From contig JAGHTR010000174.1 in the NCBI GenBank assembly GCA_018065205.1, positions 1-18,532 on the forward strand: DNA of 18,532 nucleotides, written 5' to 3'. Below are positions 7,140 to 14,450 of the stretch, one piece after another. How positions within the stretch are numbered: the stretch's first letter is position 1; each line of letters begins with the position of its first letter. The notes under the pieces were generated by a model. It was given only the letters and a program-made list of their open reading frames with translations. It searched no databases and was not told the origin of the DNA. Source of the stretch: Candidatus Colicola caccequi. GTDB taxonomy: Bacteria; Bacteroidota; Bacteroidia; Bacteroidales; Paludibacteraceae. Both the position numbers and the translations under genes were made by a program.

Positions 7140-7805
7140 CTACAAGGGTAGGTAGATAATACGTTTTTCCTTGTACCATTCGGAAGCAAAGACATCTGAT
7201 GCAGAATCCGTTGCCGGCTGATTTGCAAACGAACTAATCTCCGTCACTTCAGCAGTCTTGGCGAAAGGACGAATCTCTGCATCTAAATTACCGCCTTTTA
7301 GCACAATCAGCCCGTTAGGAAGGGCATTCTTGTACTTATGGTGAACATTCTTACGCACCAGTTTAACAAGGTCAGGTAGAGGCATAACGGCTCGAGAAAC
7401 AACAAAATCAAACTGACGTTTCTCTTCCTCAACTCGTTCATGCAGACATTCTACATTAGTTAGACCAATCCGCTGAGCGATATCCGCCGCTACCATCACT
7501 TTCTTACCTATACCATCTATAAGCGTGAAATGGCACTCGGGAAACAGAATGGCTAACGGAATACCGGGAAAACCTCCTCCTGTTCCTACATCTAACAGAG
7601 TCGTGCCGGATTCAAAACGGATGAGTTTAGCAATAGCTAAAGAGTGGAGTATATGATGCTCCACTAAATTATCTATATCCTTACGCGAGATAAGATTAAT
7701 CTTGGCATTCCATTCGGGATAAAGCACCTCAAGCGCAGCAAACTGCTGCGCCTGAGTGTCCGTTAATATGAAGCCCCACTTATTCAGCAATGTTGGTGAA
7801 TACAT
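7140..7805 (-). CDS. rsmG: 16S rRNA (guanine-N7) methyltransferase RsmG (GidB)
   Basis: With the start used here the protein has 221 residues. It methylates N7 of G527 of 16S rRNA (E. coli numbering) using S-adenosylmethionine. The cofactor motif LLDVGTGGGFPGIPL is at 70-84. WNAKINLISRKDIDNLVEHHILHSL (32-56) and VVSRAVMPL (135-143) are also family signatures. The frame is open up to an ATG at 7838, adding a basic 11-residue tail (MTASRKMKMSK), but family members usually begin close to the motif seen after Met12, so the ATG at 7805 is preferred; 7814 is also possible. The gene starts inside the end of yebC (26-base overlap), so coupling is likely. It converges on fabG with a shared terminator. 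Confidence 0.92.
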   Translation of the reverse strand: MYSPTLLNKWGFILTDTQAQQFAALEVLYPEWNAKINLISRKDIDNLVEHHILHSLAIAKLIRFESGTTLLDVGTGGGFPGIPLAILFPECHFTLIDGIGKKVMVAADIAQRIGLTNVECLHERVEEEKRQFDFVVSRAVMPLPDLVKLVRKNVHHKYKNALPNGLIVLKGGNLDAEIRPFAKTAEVTEISSFANQPATDSASDVFASEWYKEKRIIYLPL

Positions 7806-8499
7806 TTTGGACATCTTCATCTTCCTCGATGCGGTCAATCAGTTTTTGTACAGATTCACGCTCCTCATCGGTCAGTTGCTTGGTGTCATTAGGAATACGA
7901 ACGAATTCGCAGGATTGGATATCAAATCCGTTATCCTCCAAGTACTTCTGCATACCGGCATATTGGTCAAAGTCAGAATAGATAACAATCGTATTCTCTT
8001 CCTCATCTACGCCCAGTTCTTCTACGCCAAAGTCGATTAACTCCAATTCGAGTTCATCTAAATCAACGCCGTCCTTCATCGTAATAGTGAAGCAAGCCTT
8101 GCGGTCAAAGAGGAACTGCAAGCAGCCTTGTGTACCCAGTGTTCCACCGTGTTTGGTGAAATAAGAACGGATATTAGCTACGGTACGCATGTGGTTATCG
8201 GTAGCGGTCTCAATAAAGATAGCTACACCGTGAGGTCCGTAACCCTCGTAGTTAATCTCCTTGTAATCGCCGGCGTTCTTATCGGTGGCCTTTTTGATAG
8301 CGCGATCGATATTATCCTTCGGCATATTCTCTCGCTTACATTGCTGAATCAGCATTCTTAAACGAGGGTTGCCATCCGGATCTGAACCGCCTGCGCGGCA
8401 TGCAATTGTGATTTCTTTACCCAGTTTAGTGAATGTACGGGCCATATGACCCCAACGTTTTAGTTTAGTTGCTTTACGATATTCAAAAGCTCTTCCCAT
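7780..8499 (-). CDS. yebC: YebC/PmpR family protein
   Basis: This 239-residue cytoplasmic protein belongs to the YebC family, described first as transcription regulators and more recently linked to translation of proline-rich stretches. The N-terminal helical domain has MGRAFEYRKATKLKRWG then FTKLGKEITIACRAGGSDPDGNPRLR (23-48) and ENMPKDNIDRAIKK (57-70). The middle carries YEGYGPHGVAIFIE (84-97), and the acidic C terminus runs to residue 239. The MGRAFEYRK opening replaces the MAGHSKW of proteobacterial members and is typical of Bacteroidetes. The gene sits 31 bases after the OmpA gene with no terminator seen between, so it may share that transcript. It overlaps rsmG, a ribosome-modifying gene, which fits a translation-related role. 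Confidence 0.93.
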   Translation of the reverse strand: MGRAFEYRKATKLKRWGHMARTFTKLGKEITIACRAGGSDPDGNPRLRMLIQQCKRENMPKDNIDRAIKKATDKNAGDYKEINYEGYGPHGVAIFIETATDNHMRTVANIRSYFTKHGGTLGTQGCLQFLFDRKACFTITMKDGVDLDELELELIDFGVEELGVDEEENTIVIYSDFDQYAGMQKYLEDNGFDIQSCEFVRIPNDTKQLTDEERESVQKLIDRIEEDEDVQNVFTNIAE

Positions 8500-8530
8500 A
8501 ATGATGTATTATTTATGATTTATTATTTTG

Positions 8531-10948
8531 TTATTCTGCATGATCATAGATTGTTTCATACGATATCTCCTCAAATGTGATAGAGAACTCAACACGGCGG
8601 TTAAGAGTACGACCTTCCTTGGTATTATTATCCGCAATAGGACGCTCGGAACCAAAGCCAACGGCGGTCATTGGATTCTTAACACCGGCATCTTGCAAGT
8701 ACTTAAGAACAGCATCTGCACGCTTTTGGCTGAGGGTCTTATTGGCTTGCACCTTACCCGTATTGTCGGTGTGACCTTGGATCTCAACGATATACTCAGG
8801 ATGATCAATAAAGATGACAGCAATCTTATTCAGAATACTGAAGCTGACAGGCTTAATAACAGCCTTGCCGGTTTCAAACTGAATACCTTGCATAGCCTTT
8901 TGCAGTAAACTGCGCACTTCCTTTTGGATAGTTGGGCAACCCTTGTTCTCTGCCGGACCCGGAACAGTAGGACATTGGTCTAAATAATCAGGCACACCGT
9001 CCTTATCCGTATCCTTGTCGCAACCGAGAGAGTCCACAAAAGCAACTGCCTCAGGCTTGGTATCCGGACATTGGTCTAAGTAATCGGGTACACCATCCAT
9101 ATCCGTATCCTTATCGCAACCTAACGAATCAACAAAGGCAACAGCCTCCGGCTTGGTATCAGGACACTTATCCATATAATCAGGCACACCATCCTTATCC
9201 GTATCTTTGTCGCAACCGAGAGAATCAACAAAGGCAACAGCCTCCGGTTTGGTATTCGGACACTGGTCTAAGTAATCAGGTACACCATCATTGTCGGTAT
9301 CAATAGGACAACCAACCGAGTCAATCAGACCATAAGCCTCTTTAGGCGTGAAGGGGCATTGGTCTAAATAATCAGGTACACCATCGCCGTCTGAATCAAT
9401 AGGACAACCAACCTTATCCACTTGTACACCAAGTGGGGTATGAGGACACATATCTAACTTGTTCCAAACACCATCTTTATCTTCGTCCGGTTTGTTGGTT
9501 CCCCATACAATACTAAATCCTAATGCTACATTTACTCCCTTGGTCTTATACGGAATACCTGTGCCGTTATAATCAGCATAGGAAGTAGGAATATAATCCA
9601 TGGCCAGCGTCATGTTAATACCATCATAAGGCATCAAACTGATACCGGCACCAATGTTACTGTATTTACCATTATTAACGAGTGAGTAACTGAGTGCAAA
9701 GTTAAACCAATTGCAGGGACGAACGGCACCGCCTATAGTCACTTCCTCATATAAACGACCATTGAATAAACGCGTCTTACTCAAAATACCTATACCTAAG
9801 ATGTTATTGCAGAAATTAGCATCTACACCAACATTTAATTTAGCAGATATCATACGAGTATAAAGATTCTTTTTATCCCCGGTACGAATACTTCTGGCAT
9901 AATCTTTAAGCGCCTCAACTACATCATCTCCTAACTGACCTCCATCAAACGTATAGCCATTATCTTCATTGTAATAATCCGACCATTGCAGGTCATTAAC
10001 ACCGGTAAAGGCCGAATCTACAGTCATGCGATAATTAGCACCTTTCCATACAATAAAACCAAGGTCGTTAATGGCAGCTGTAATCTGCACTTGAGGGTGG
10101 GGTTTGTATGCAAAACCGAAGTCAATGGCTGCACCATAACCTTGCGGCGTGATATAATCCTTAACTGTGAGTCCTTCTGTTAGTTTAGATGCATCCATCT
10201 GCTCAATCGTCTCATAGGAGAGACGTTGTGGCAGAGCATTCCAGTTAATGGGAGCAGCACCCTGAATATAACCATTACCATGCAGATACCACGCTTGCGC
10301 TGAGGCATCTAAGGTCAGGCTCTTGTTGCGGATTGTCAGGTTAGCATTACCCAACAGGAACTTCAGTTTACCACCGATAGTCCATTTGTCATTCAACTTA
10401 TATGAATAGCCTCCGGCAATCTCCATGTATGCATTCAGTTGCATACTTAATTGCTTGAGATTATAACTGTTCACACCATCCAGATTCTGCATACCTCCAT
10501 TAAGAATGAAGTCAAACATCGTCTTAGGCAAGGCCACACCGGTTTCAATGCGCTCCATAATACTGATATGAACATAACCTTTCTCTTTATGGCGGAAACC
10601 AAAACTTACAAGGTCTAAGGTCATATCCTCATCCAACAAAGTCGCTTTGCGGAATTGTTTCATGAGTTTATTCCTATCCGCATCGGGGTAGAGAGCGGTA
10701 ACGGTCTGACCGTTTTGATTAAAAATGACATCACTGGCAGTCAGCGAGTTATTACCTGCCCAAAAACTGGTATAGCCAAGAGGCGTAAAATTAACATAAC
10801 CGTCACTTACCGGTTGGAATGCCGGGTTGACGATGTGGCGCATAGGTGCGTTCTCTAAGAAATAGAGTGTAGATACTTGTTGCGCATATAAGCCAGAACA
10901 GAAGGCAGCGGCTATAAGTACTAAAATGGTTGATTGTAGTCTTTTCAT
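8531..10948 (-). CDS. DUF5723-type outer-membrane barrel fused to TSP3 repeats and an OmpA domain
   Basis: The protein has 805 residues in four parts. (1) Signal peptide MKRLQSTILVLIAAAFCSGLYA, cleaved before Gln23. (2) Residues about 25-485 form a beta-rich domain that looks like the DUF5723 barrel family of Bacteroidetes (MRHIVNPAFQPVSDGYVNFTPLG near the start). (3) Residues about 488-672 hold thrombospondin type 3 repeats with Asp-rich loops such as DSDGDGVPDYLDQCP, which in this family bind calcium and give a stiff stalk. (4) Residues about 685-795 are an OmpA C-terminal domain with GHTDNTG (725-731), LSQKRADAVLKYL and RTLNRRVEF, expected to bind peptidoglycan. The product therefore probably links outer membrane and cell wall. 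It starts 3 bases after the lipoprotein gene stop, so they are one transcript. The surface or transport role of the barrel is unknown. Confidence 0.9.
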   Translation of the reverse strand: MKRLQSTILVLIAAAFCSGLYAQQVSTLYFLENAPMRHIVNPAFQPVSDGYVNFTPLGYTSFWAGNNSLTASDVIFNQNGQTVTALYPDADRNKLMKQFRKATLLDEDMTLDLVSFGFRHKEKGYVHISIMERIETGVALPKTMFDFILNGGMQNLDGVNSYNLKQLSMQLNAYMEIAGGYSYKLNDKWTIGGKLKFLLGNANLTIRNKSLTLDASAQAWYLHGNGYIQGAAPINWNALPQRLSYETIEQMDASKLTEGLTVKDYITPQGYGAAIDFGFAYKPHPQVQITAAINDLGFIVWKGANYRMTVDSAFTGVNDLQWSDYYNEDNGYTFDGGQLGDDVVEALKDYARSIRTGDKKNLYTRMISAKLNVGVDANFCNNILGIGILSKTRLFNGRLYEEVTIGGAVRPCNWFNFALSYSLVNNGKYSNIGAGISLMPYDGINMTLAMDYIPTSYADYNGTGIPYKTKGVNVALGFSIVWGTNKPDEDKDGVWNKLDMCPHTPLGVQVDKVGCPIDSDGDGVPDYLDQCPFTPKEAYGLIDSVGCPIDTDNDGVPDYLDQCPNTKPEAVAFVDSLGCDKDTDKDGVPDYMDKCPDTKPEAVAFVDSLGCDKDTDMDGVPDYLDQCPDTKPEAVAFVDSLGCDKDTDKDGVPDYLDQCPTVPGPAENKGCPTIQKEVRSLLQKAMQGIQFETGKAVIKPVSFSILNKIAVIFIDHPEYIVEIQGHTDNTGKVQANKTLSQKRADAVLKYLQDAGVKNPMTAVGFGSERPIADNNTKEGRTLNRRVEFSITFEEISYETIYDHAE
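8978..9307 (-). repeat. 96-bp in-frame tandem repeat in the TSP3 stalk
   Basis: Three near-identical 96-bp units begin at 9020, 9116 and 9212 (the same GCAACC at each), with partial and more diverged copies on both sides. Each codes for a 32-residue TSP3 unit, D-T-D-x-D-G-V-P-D-Y-x-D-x-C-P followed by the identical linker KPEAVAFVDSLGCDK. The copies differ mainly at synonymous sites and at one or two residues (K/M, L/M, Q/K). Because 96 is a multiple of 3, gain or loss of a unit would change stalk length but keep the frame. Confidence 0.88.
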
Positions 10949-10951
10949 AGC

Positions 10952-12769
10952 TTATTCCTCCTTCTTATTAAAGTTAACAATCGCTTCTACACTGGCTGCT
11001 ACACCAACTTGTACCGTCAAACTATTATCTCCCTCCAGAACACAAGGCTCAGTATTGTGACCCATAATGCCTTCTATATCTAAGTGCTTGCACGTCGTGA
11101 AGGTTCTCCATTTAGCCGAATCAACATCCAGGATAAACGTAGATTGAGAGGGGGCCTCGATATGTGCGTATTTCTCACCACTGTTTCGTACCAACTTAGG
11201 AGCCGGCAGGTGTAGGTGGTTGAGCGAAGAGTCTTTGAAGACAATTACGTTCAAGTCGTTGCTGTCCTTATCCAAGAACTTAACCTTTGCATCAATCTCA
11301 AAGGGTAGGTTGTTGGTCATAGTTAGGAAGACTTTCATCACCTTAGCACTACCATATTCAATCTCATCAATGTCCTTAATGAGCGAATCCATGTCCAAAT
11401 TGGAGAAGTCTAAGTCCTTGACTTTACCAAAGTAATTCGCCTCCATGTTATCGTTAAACTTCATAGGAACATCAATGGCAACATAGCCCGATATATGGGT
11501 GTCACGTGTAATACGATGTTGCGGATAGTCAGCCTTGCGGTTTTCGTCAACATGCATCGTAAAACTGTACATAATCGTATCCGGACGGATATCAAATAAC
11601 TGATCCAAGTGACCTTTACTAGGTTCATGGTTAAAGAGTTGTTCATTAAAGACGGAGTCGTCTAACTGAGAGTGGATAGGATCGAGTACATTGTCCAGCG
11701 GAATATGCACAAAGGTCTTTCCATTCCATGTGGCATCCTTTACTTCGCCTTTTGTATTGGAAACTCTTAACGTATCTAAATTGACATACAAAGGAGCTGC
11801 TACACGATGCCACAAACCTATCTTAATAGATGGTTCGGCAAGGCGCAGATTCATTTTTTGTACATTCTTCCAATCCTCCCATTCGTCCTGAATGCAAATG
11901 ACGTCTCGATCGCGCACCTGATTACTGGCTTTAAAGTAACCCCAAGCAGCCTTGAAATCCAACATCACCATCTTATAGTCATAACTGAAAGCGGCTGTAG
12001 GCAGAATCTCAACTTGACCGGTATTAGTAGGAATAGTGAAATTGAATATGAATTCAAAGTTACAAGTGTCCATTACATTTTCAGAACTTGGTGTTGCAGA
12101 TCGATCTATCATGAAGCAAGCCATAAAATCATCTATCTTGATAGGTATTTCCTTATCATAATCCCCTTGATCTCCTTGGGTGTAAACACGAACCGTTTTG
12201 CCTGCGGCGCGAGTAAACTGCGGACCTAAAACGATATCTACCGAATTGATCCAACTCCACTCTAATGCTAAATCTTTCCGATGGATAACACTACTCAATA
12301 GGGCACTATCTACACGAATGCTGTCCAAACGCTCTGTCTTTCGATCAGAGTTCAACCCATCTAATTTGAGCGTAAGAGGGAAATGCAAAGGAATTTGAAC
12401 TCCTTTGTATACATCACTAACGATACCCGAGGCATTAATAATACCATGTCTTTTCAACTCTTCAAACACATTGAAGTCCTTGTGCGTTTCACCAATGTAC
12501 TTCTCTATGTCAATAGGGTGGAAAACACGAGTAGGAATGTCTAACGTATCCATGTAATGGAATATACCATCAGCATCCATGTAAATAACTTTAACTTGAT
12601 TGCCTCCAAGGAAATCGGCTGCCGTAACAGTCATATCGCCAACAGGGATAGCCAATCCGAGATCTGCCTGTATTTCGGTGTTAATGTTGTTGAAATCAAC
12701 ATTCTCTTTACACCCACTCATCAAGAAGACAAGGCAGGCTACAGCTCCAAGAATGGAAAGTTTTTTCAT
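10952..12769 (-). CDS. Large lipoprotein of unknown function
   Basis: The product has 605 residues from the ATG at 12769; an ATG two codons upstream (12775) would add Met-Phe. MKKLSILGAVACLVFLMSGC is a lipoprotein signal with lipobox LMSGC (Cys20), so the protein is lipid-anchored, probably in the outer membrane. The +2 to +4 residues are KEN, so the Ser/Asp/Glu-rich surface-export signal known from Bacteroidetes is not obvious. The mature part appears beta-rich, with short strands such as YKGVQIPLHFPLTLKLDGL, CNFEFIFNFTIPTNTG and VAIDVPMKFND, and has few cysteines. I do not recognise a family. It sits behind a good promoter and 3 bases before the DUF5723-OmpA gene, so both are likely made together and may act as partners at the outer membrane. 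This is inference from the operon alone. Confidence 0.85.
   Translation of the reverse strand: MKKLSILGAVACLVFLMSGCKENVDFNNINTEIQADLGLAIPVGDMTVTAADFLGGNQVKVIYMDADGIFHYMDTLDIPTRVFHPIDIEKYIGETHKDFNVFEELKRHGIINASGIVSDVYKGVQIPLHFPLTLKLDGLNSDRKTERLDSIRVDSALLSSVIHRKDLALEWSWINSVDIVLGPQFTRAAGKTVRVYTQGDQGDYDKEIPIKIDDFMACFMIDRSATPSSENVMDTCNFEFIFNFTIPTNTGQVEILPTAAFSYDYKMVMLDFKAAWGYFKASNQVRDRDVICIQDEWEDWKNVQKMNLRLAEPSIKIGLWHRVAAPLYVNLDTLRVSNTKGEVKDATWNGKTFVHIPLDNVLDPIHSQLDDSVFNEQLFNHEPSKGHLDQLFDIRPDTIMYSFTMHVDENRKADYPQHRITRDTHISGYVAIDVPMKFNDNMEANYFGKVKDLDFSNLDMDSLIKDIDEIEYGSAKVMKVFLTMTNNLPFEIDAKVKFLDKDSNDLNVIVFKDSSLNHLHLPAPKLVRNSGEKYAHIEAPSQSTFILDVDSAKWRTFTTCKHLDIEGIMGHNTEPCVLEGDNSLTVQVGVAASVEAIVNFNKKEE
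10957..10963 (-). promoter_or_regulatory. Shine-Dalgarno-like site for the DUF5723-OmpA gene
   Basis: On the minus strand AAGGAGG lies 8 bases before the ATG at 10948, ideal spacing for a ribosome binding site. It is made by the last lysine and glutamate codons of the lipoprotein gene. Other starts in this window lack such a sequence, in line with the weak use of Shine-Dalgarno signals in Bacteroidota, so it may be functional or just the result of the KKEE codons. Confidence 0.5.
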
Positions 12770-12813
12770 AAACATAAAGAATTAGTATAAATAGCATTAA
12801 TCTTTTGTGGCTG

Positions 12814-12845
12814 CAAAAGTACAAAAAATATTTAATATATGCAAA
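12814..12845 (-). promoter_or_regulatory. Bacteroidota-type promoter of the lipoprotein/OmpA/yebC/rsmG unit
   Basis: On the minus strand the -33 box TTTG (12842-12845) is followed after exactly 20 bases by the -7 element TACTTTTG (12814-12821), a full TAnnTTTG match. The bases after the -33 box read CATATAT, as in the promoters at 260-291 and 18317-18364. The start of transcription should be near 12808, about 40 bases before the lipoprotein ATG. Confidence 0.82.
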
Positions 12846-12848
12846 TAA

Positions 12849-14246
12849 TTACTTAATTTTAAGTAAATAAATTTTTTCAGTAGCTCGTGTAAGGGCCGTA
12901 TATAGCCATCTCAGATTCTGCTTTACAGACGAATTATTCGTCGTCTCTTCCTCGCTCTCAGCCAGAGCTCCCGGATCAATAAAGACTCGCTTCCACTGAC
13001 CGCCCTGCGACTTGTGGCAGGTTACCGCGTAGGCGTAGCGCACCTGTAATGCGTTATAATAAGGCGATGCCGCTACTTTTTCACGCATTTCTTTTTTTGT
13101 GCGTATTTCCGGATAATCTTCTGCAATCTTAGTGTACAAGTCTCGTTGCAGTTCATAATTCTTTTCAGGATTGTCGGTTAATAACGTATCTAACCACAGC
13201 ACTACATCCACTTCCCATTCGTAGTCTAAACTCCGCAAACTGGCATCTACAAAGTGATACCCGTATAATTCGCGTTCGCCTCGTAATCGTACTACTTCCA
13301 ACATATCGCCATTAGCCAAGAAGGGTAGGCCTTCATATTGCTCTGTAAAAAAGTAATTATTCCTGCTAACCATAATCCGATCACCGGTCTGCAGCATATC
13401 TTCCTTCCATAATAATTGCGCCCGAACTCCCTGATTATACAGGTTAGTGCGCTTGTTAGAACGTGTGATAATTAATGTCTCTTCCAATCCTACTTCATCA
13501 TAGCTACGCTCAATCTCGGCTACCATCTCATTGCCGGGCAATAATTGAACATCTTGTTCGGCTTTGACTATGTCCATAATGTGTTTAGGCGCCTCAGATG
13601 GTTGCTCTACTAATTGCCTTACTTTAGTGGCATTACTTAGGATTCCGCTATCTTGCGCTTGACGTGCTACTTCTGTTAATTGAGCATAATGAACCGTTAG
13701 ACCAAGACTCTCTAACTCATTCTGTTGCAAAGCCGGACTCTCTTCGTACCCTACAGGAGGTAATTGCGCTTCGTCACCTAATAGCAACATCTTGCATCCC
13801 TCTCCCTGATAGACAAACTGAATAAGATCTCGCAGCACGTATTGGTCAATCATGGATGCTTCATCTATGATGAAGAGAGTGTTCTTATCTTTATTAAAGG
13901 CGAGGGAAAACTTAATATCTGCCACTTGATCGGGCTTGTTCTCTGTATGATATATCCACTTATGAATAGTGTAGGCATTCGTGCCCGAATAATGGCTCAT
14001 CACTTTAGCTGCACGTCCGGTAGGGGCCAACAAAACAGTAGGCTGATTAAGTGCCGCCATAGCATTGGTTAGGGCACTCACTACACTCGTCTTACCGGTT
14101 CCGGCATATCCGGTTAATAAAAAACACGGACGTTCACTTCGTTCCGCAAGAAAATGCGACAAAAGGTCAATCGCTGCCTCTTGTCCGCTATTGGGAACAA
14201 ATGGAAGACAGGAAATAATTCTATTTTTGACAAAATTTTGCAGCAC
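12849..14246 (-). CDS. RecD-like superfamily 1 DNA helicase
   Basis: The 465-residue product is an ATP-dependent helicase of the RecD/Pif1-like type. Visible motifs are Walker A GYAGTGKT (46-53), motif Ia LLAPTGRAAKVM (72-83), Walker B IIDEASMID (126-134), motif III LLLGDEAQLPPVG (154-166), motif V VTCHKSQGGQWKRVFID (408-424) and motif VI LYTALTRATEKIYLL (448-462). It lacks the long N-terminal domains of RecD2, and no recB or recC gene is near, so it probably acts alone in DNA repair or replication. The start is GTG at 14246: a TAA lies two codons upstream in frame, and 45 residues before Walker A is the usual length in Bacteroides relatives as I recall them. A -7-like TACGTTTG on this strand (14308-14315) may be its promoter, but no -33 box is seen at the right distance. 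Confidence 0.92.
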   Translation of the reverse strand: MLQNFVKNRIISCLPFVPNSGQEAAIDLLSHFLAERSERPCFLLTGYAGTGKTSVVSALTNAMAALNQPTVLLAPTGRAAKVMSHYSGTNAYTIHKWIYHTENKPDQVADIKFSLAFNKDKNTLFIIDEASMIDQYVLRDLIQFVYQGEGCKMLLLGDEAQLPPVGYEESPALQQNELESLGLTVHYAQLTEVARQAQDSGILSNATKVRQLVEQPSEAPKHIMDIVKAEQDVQLLPGNEMVAEIERSYDEVGLEETLIITRSNKRTNLYNQGVRAQLLWKEDMLQTGDRIMVSRNNYFFTEQYEGLPFLANGDMLEVVRLRGERELYGYHFVDASLRSLDYEWEVDVVLWLDTLLTDNPEKNYELQRDLYTKIAEDYPEIRTKKEMREKVAASPYYNALQVRYAYAVTCHKSQGGQWKRVFIDPGALAESEEETTNNSSVKQNLRWLYTALTRATEKIYLLKIK

Positions 14247-14269
14247 AGGTTAAGATTTTTGCGCAAATA

Positions 14270-14301
14270 TTTGTGTATATCAAAAAAATGTTGTACTTTT
14301 G
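14270..14301 (+). promoter_or_regulatory. Promoter of the SRP RNA gene
   Basis: The -33 box TTTG (14270-14273) and the -7 element TACTTTTG (14294-14301) are separated by 20 bases, a full match to the Bacteroidota consensus. The sequence after -33, TGTATAT, is close to the CATATAT seen at the other promoters here. Transcription should begin near 14306, at the first base of the leader hairpin. Confidence 0.85.
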
Positions 14302-14305
14302 CAGT

Positions 14306-14331
14306 CGCAAACGTAAAAGTTCGTTTTTGCG
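14306..14331 (+). other. Leader hairpin ahead of the SRP RNA
   Basis: CGCAAACG (14306-14313) can pair with CGTTTTTGCG (14322-14331), leaving a two-base bulge and a loop of about eight bases. It falls between the predicted transcription start and the mature SRP RNA, so the precursor probably carries a 5' extension removed by an RNase. CGCAAACGTAAA within it also occurs in the repeats before coaX. Confidence 0.5.
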
Positions 14332-14339
14332 TTATCCTA

Positions 14340-14446
14340 TAGGGTGGGTGCTATACGACCAGCTCCCTTTGAATTCCCCCAGGTCTTGACCGAAGCAAGG
14401 GTAGGAGGTTGTAGCGGTGCGATATAGTTAGCCCATCCTTTTTTTT
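14340..14446 (+). ncRNA. ffs: Signal recognition particle RNA, small bacterial type (4.5S), with terminator
   Basis: The RNA folds into one long hairpin. GGGTGGG (14342-14348) pairs with CCCATCC (14432-14438), CTATA (14351-14355) with TATAG (14423-14427), and CGACC (14356-14360) with GGTTG (14407-14411). The tip carries the conserved domain IV, CCCCCAGGTC ... GAAGCAAGGGTA, which binds Ffh. The tip loop between the conserved halves reads CUUGACCG, not the common GGAA tetraloop; UGAC fits the URRC tetraloop class described for some SRP RNAs. A run of eight T (14439-14446) directly after the closing stem makes it its own terminator. With Ffh it targets membrane and secreted proteins to FtsY. There is no Alu domain. 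It is the only gene in this 200-base gap and faces rlmD. Confidence 0.93.
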
Positions 14447-14450
14447 GTGT

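Noticed and set aside
7806..7838. Upstream ATG for rsmG (11 more residues)
   Set aside because: The extension MTASRKMKMSK is unlike the family start and lies wholly within yebC coding sequence; the shorter form has normal length.
8933..9487. Regular repeats that could suggest a CRISPR array
   Set aside because: The 96-bp units are in frame, code for TSP3 calcium-binding repeats and have no spacers.
14308..14315. TACGTTTG on the minus strand as helicase promoter -7 element
   Set aside because: The -7 match is full, but no TTTG lies near 20 bases upstream, and the string is part of the ACGYAA hexamer pattern, so it may be chance.
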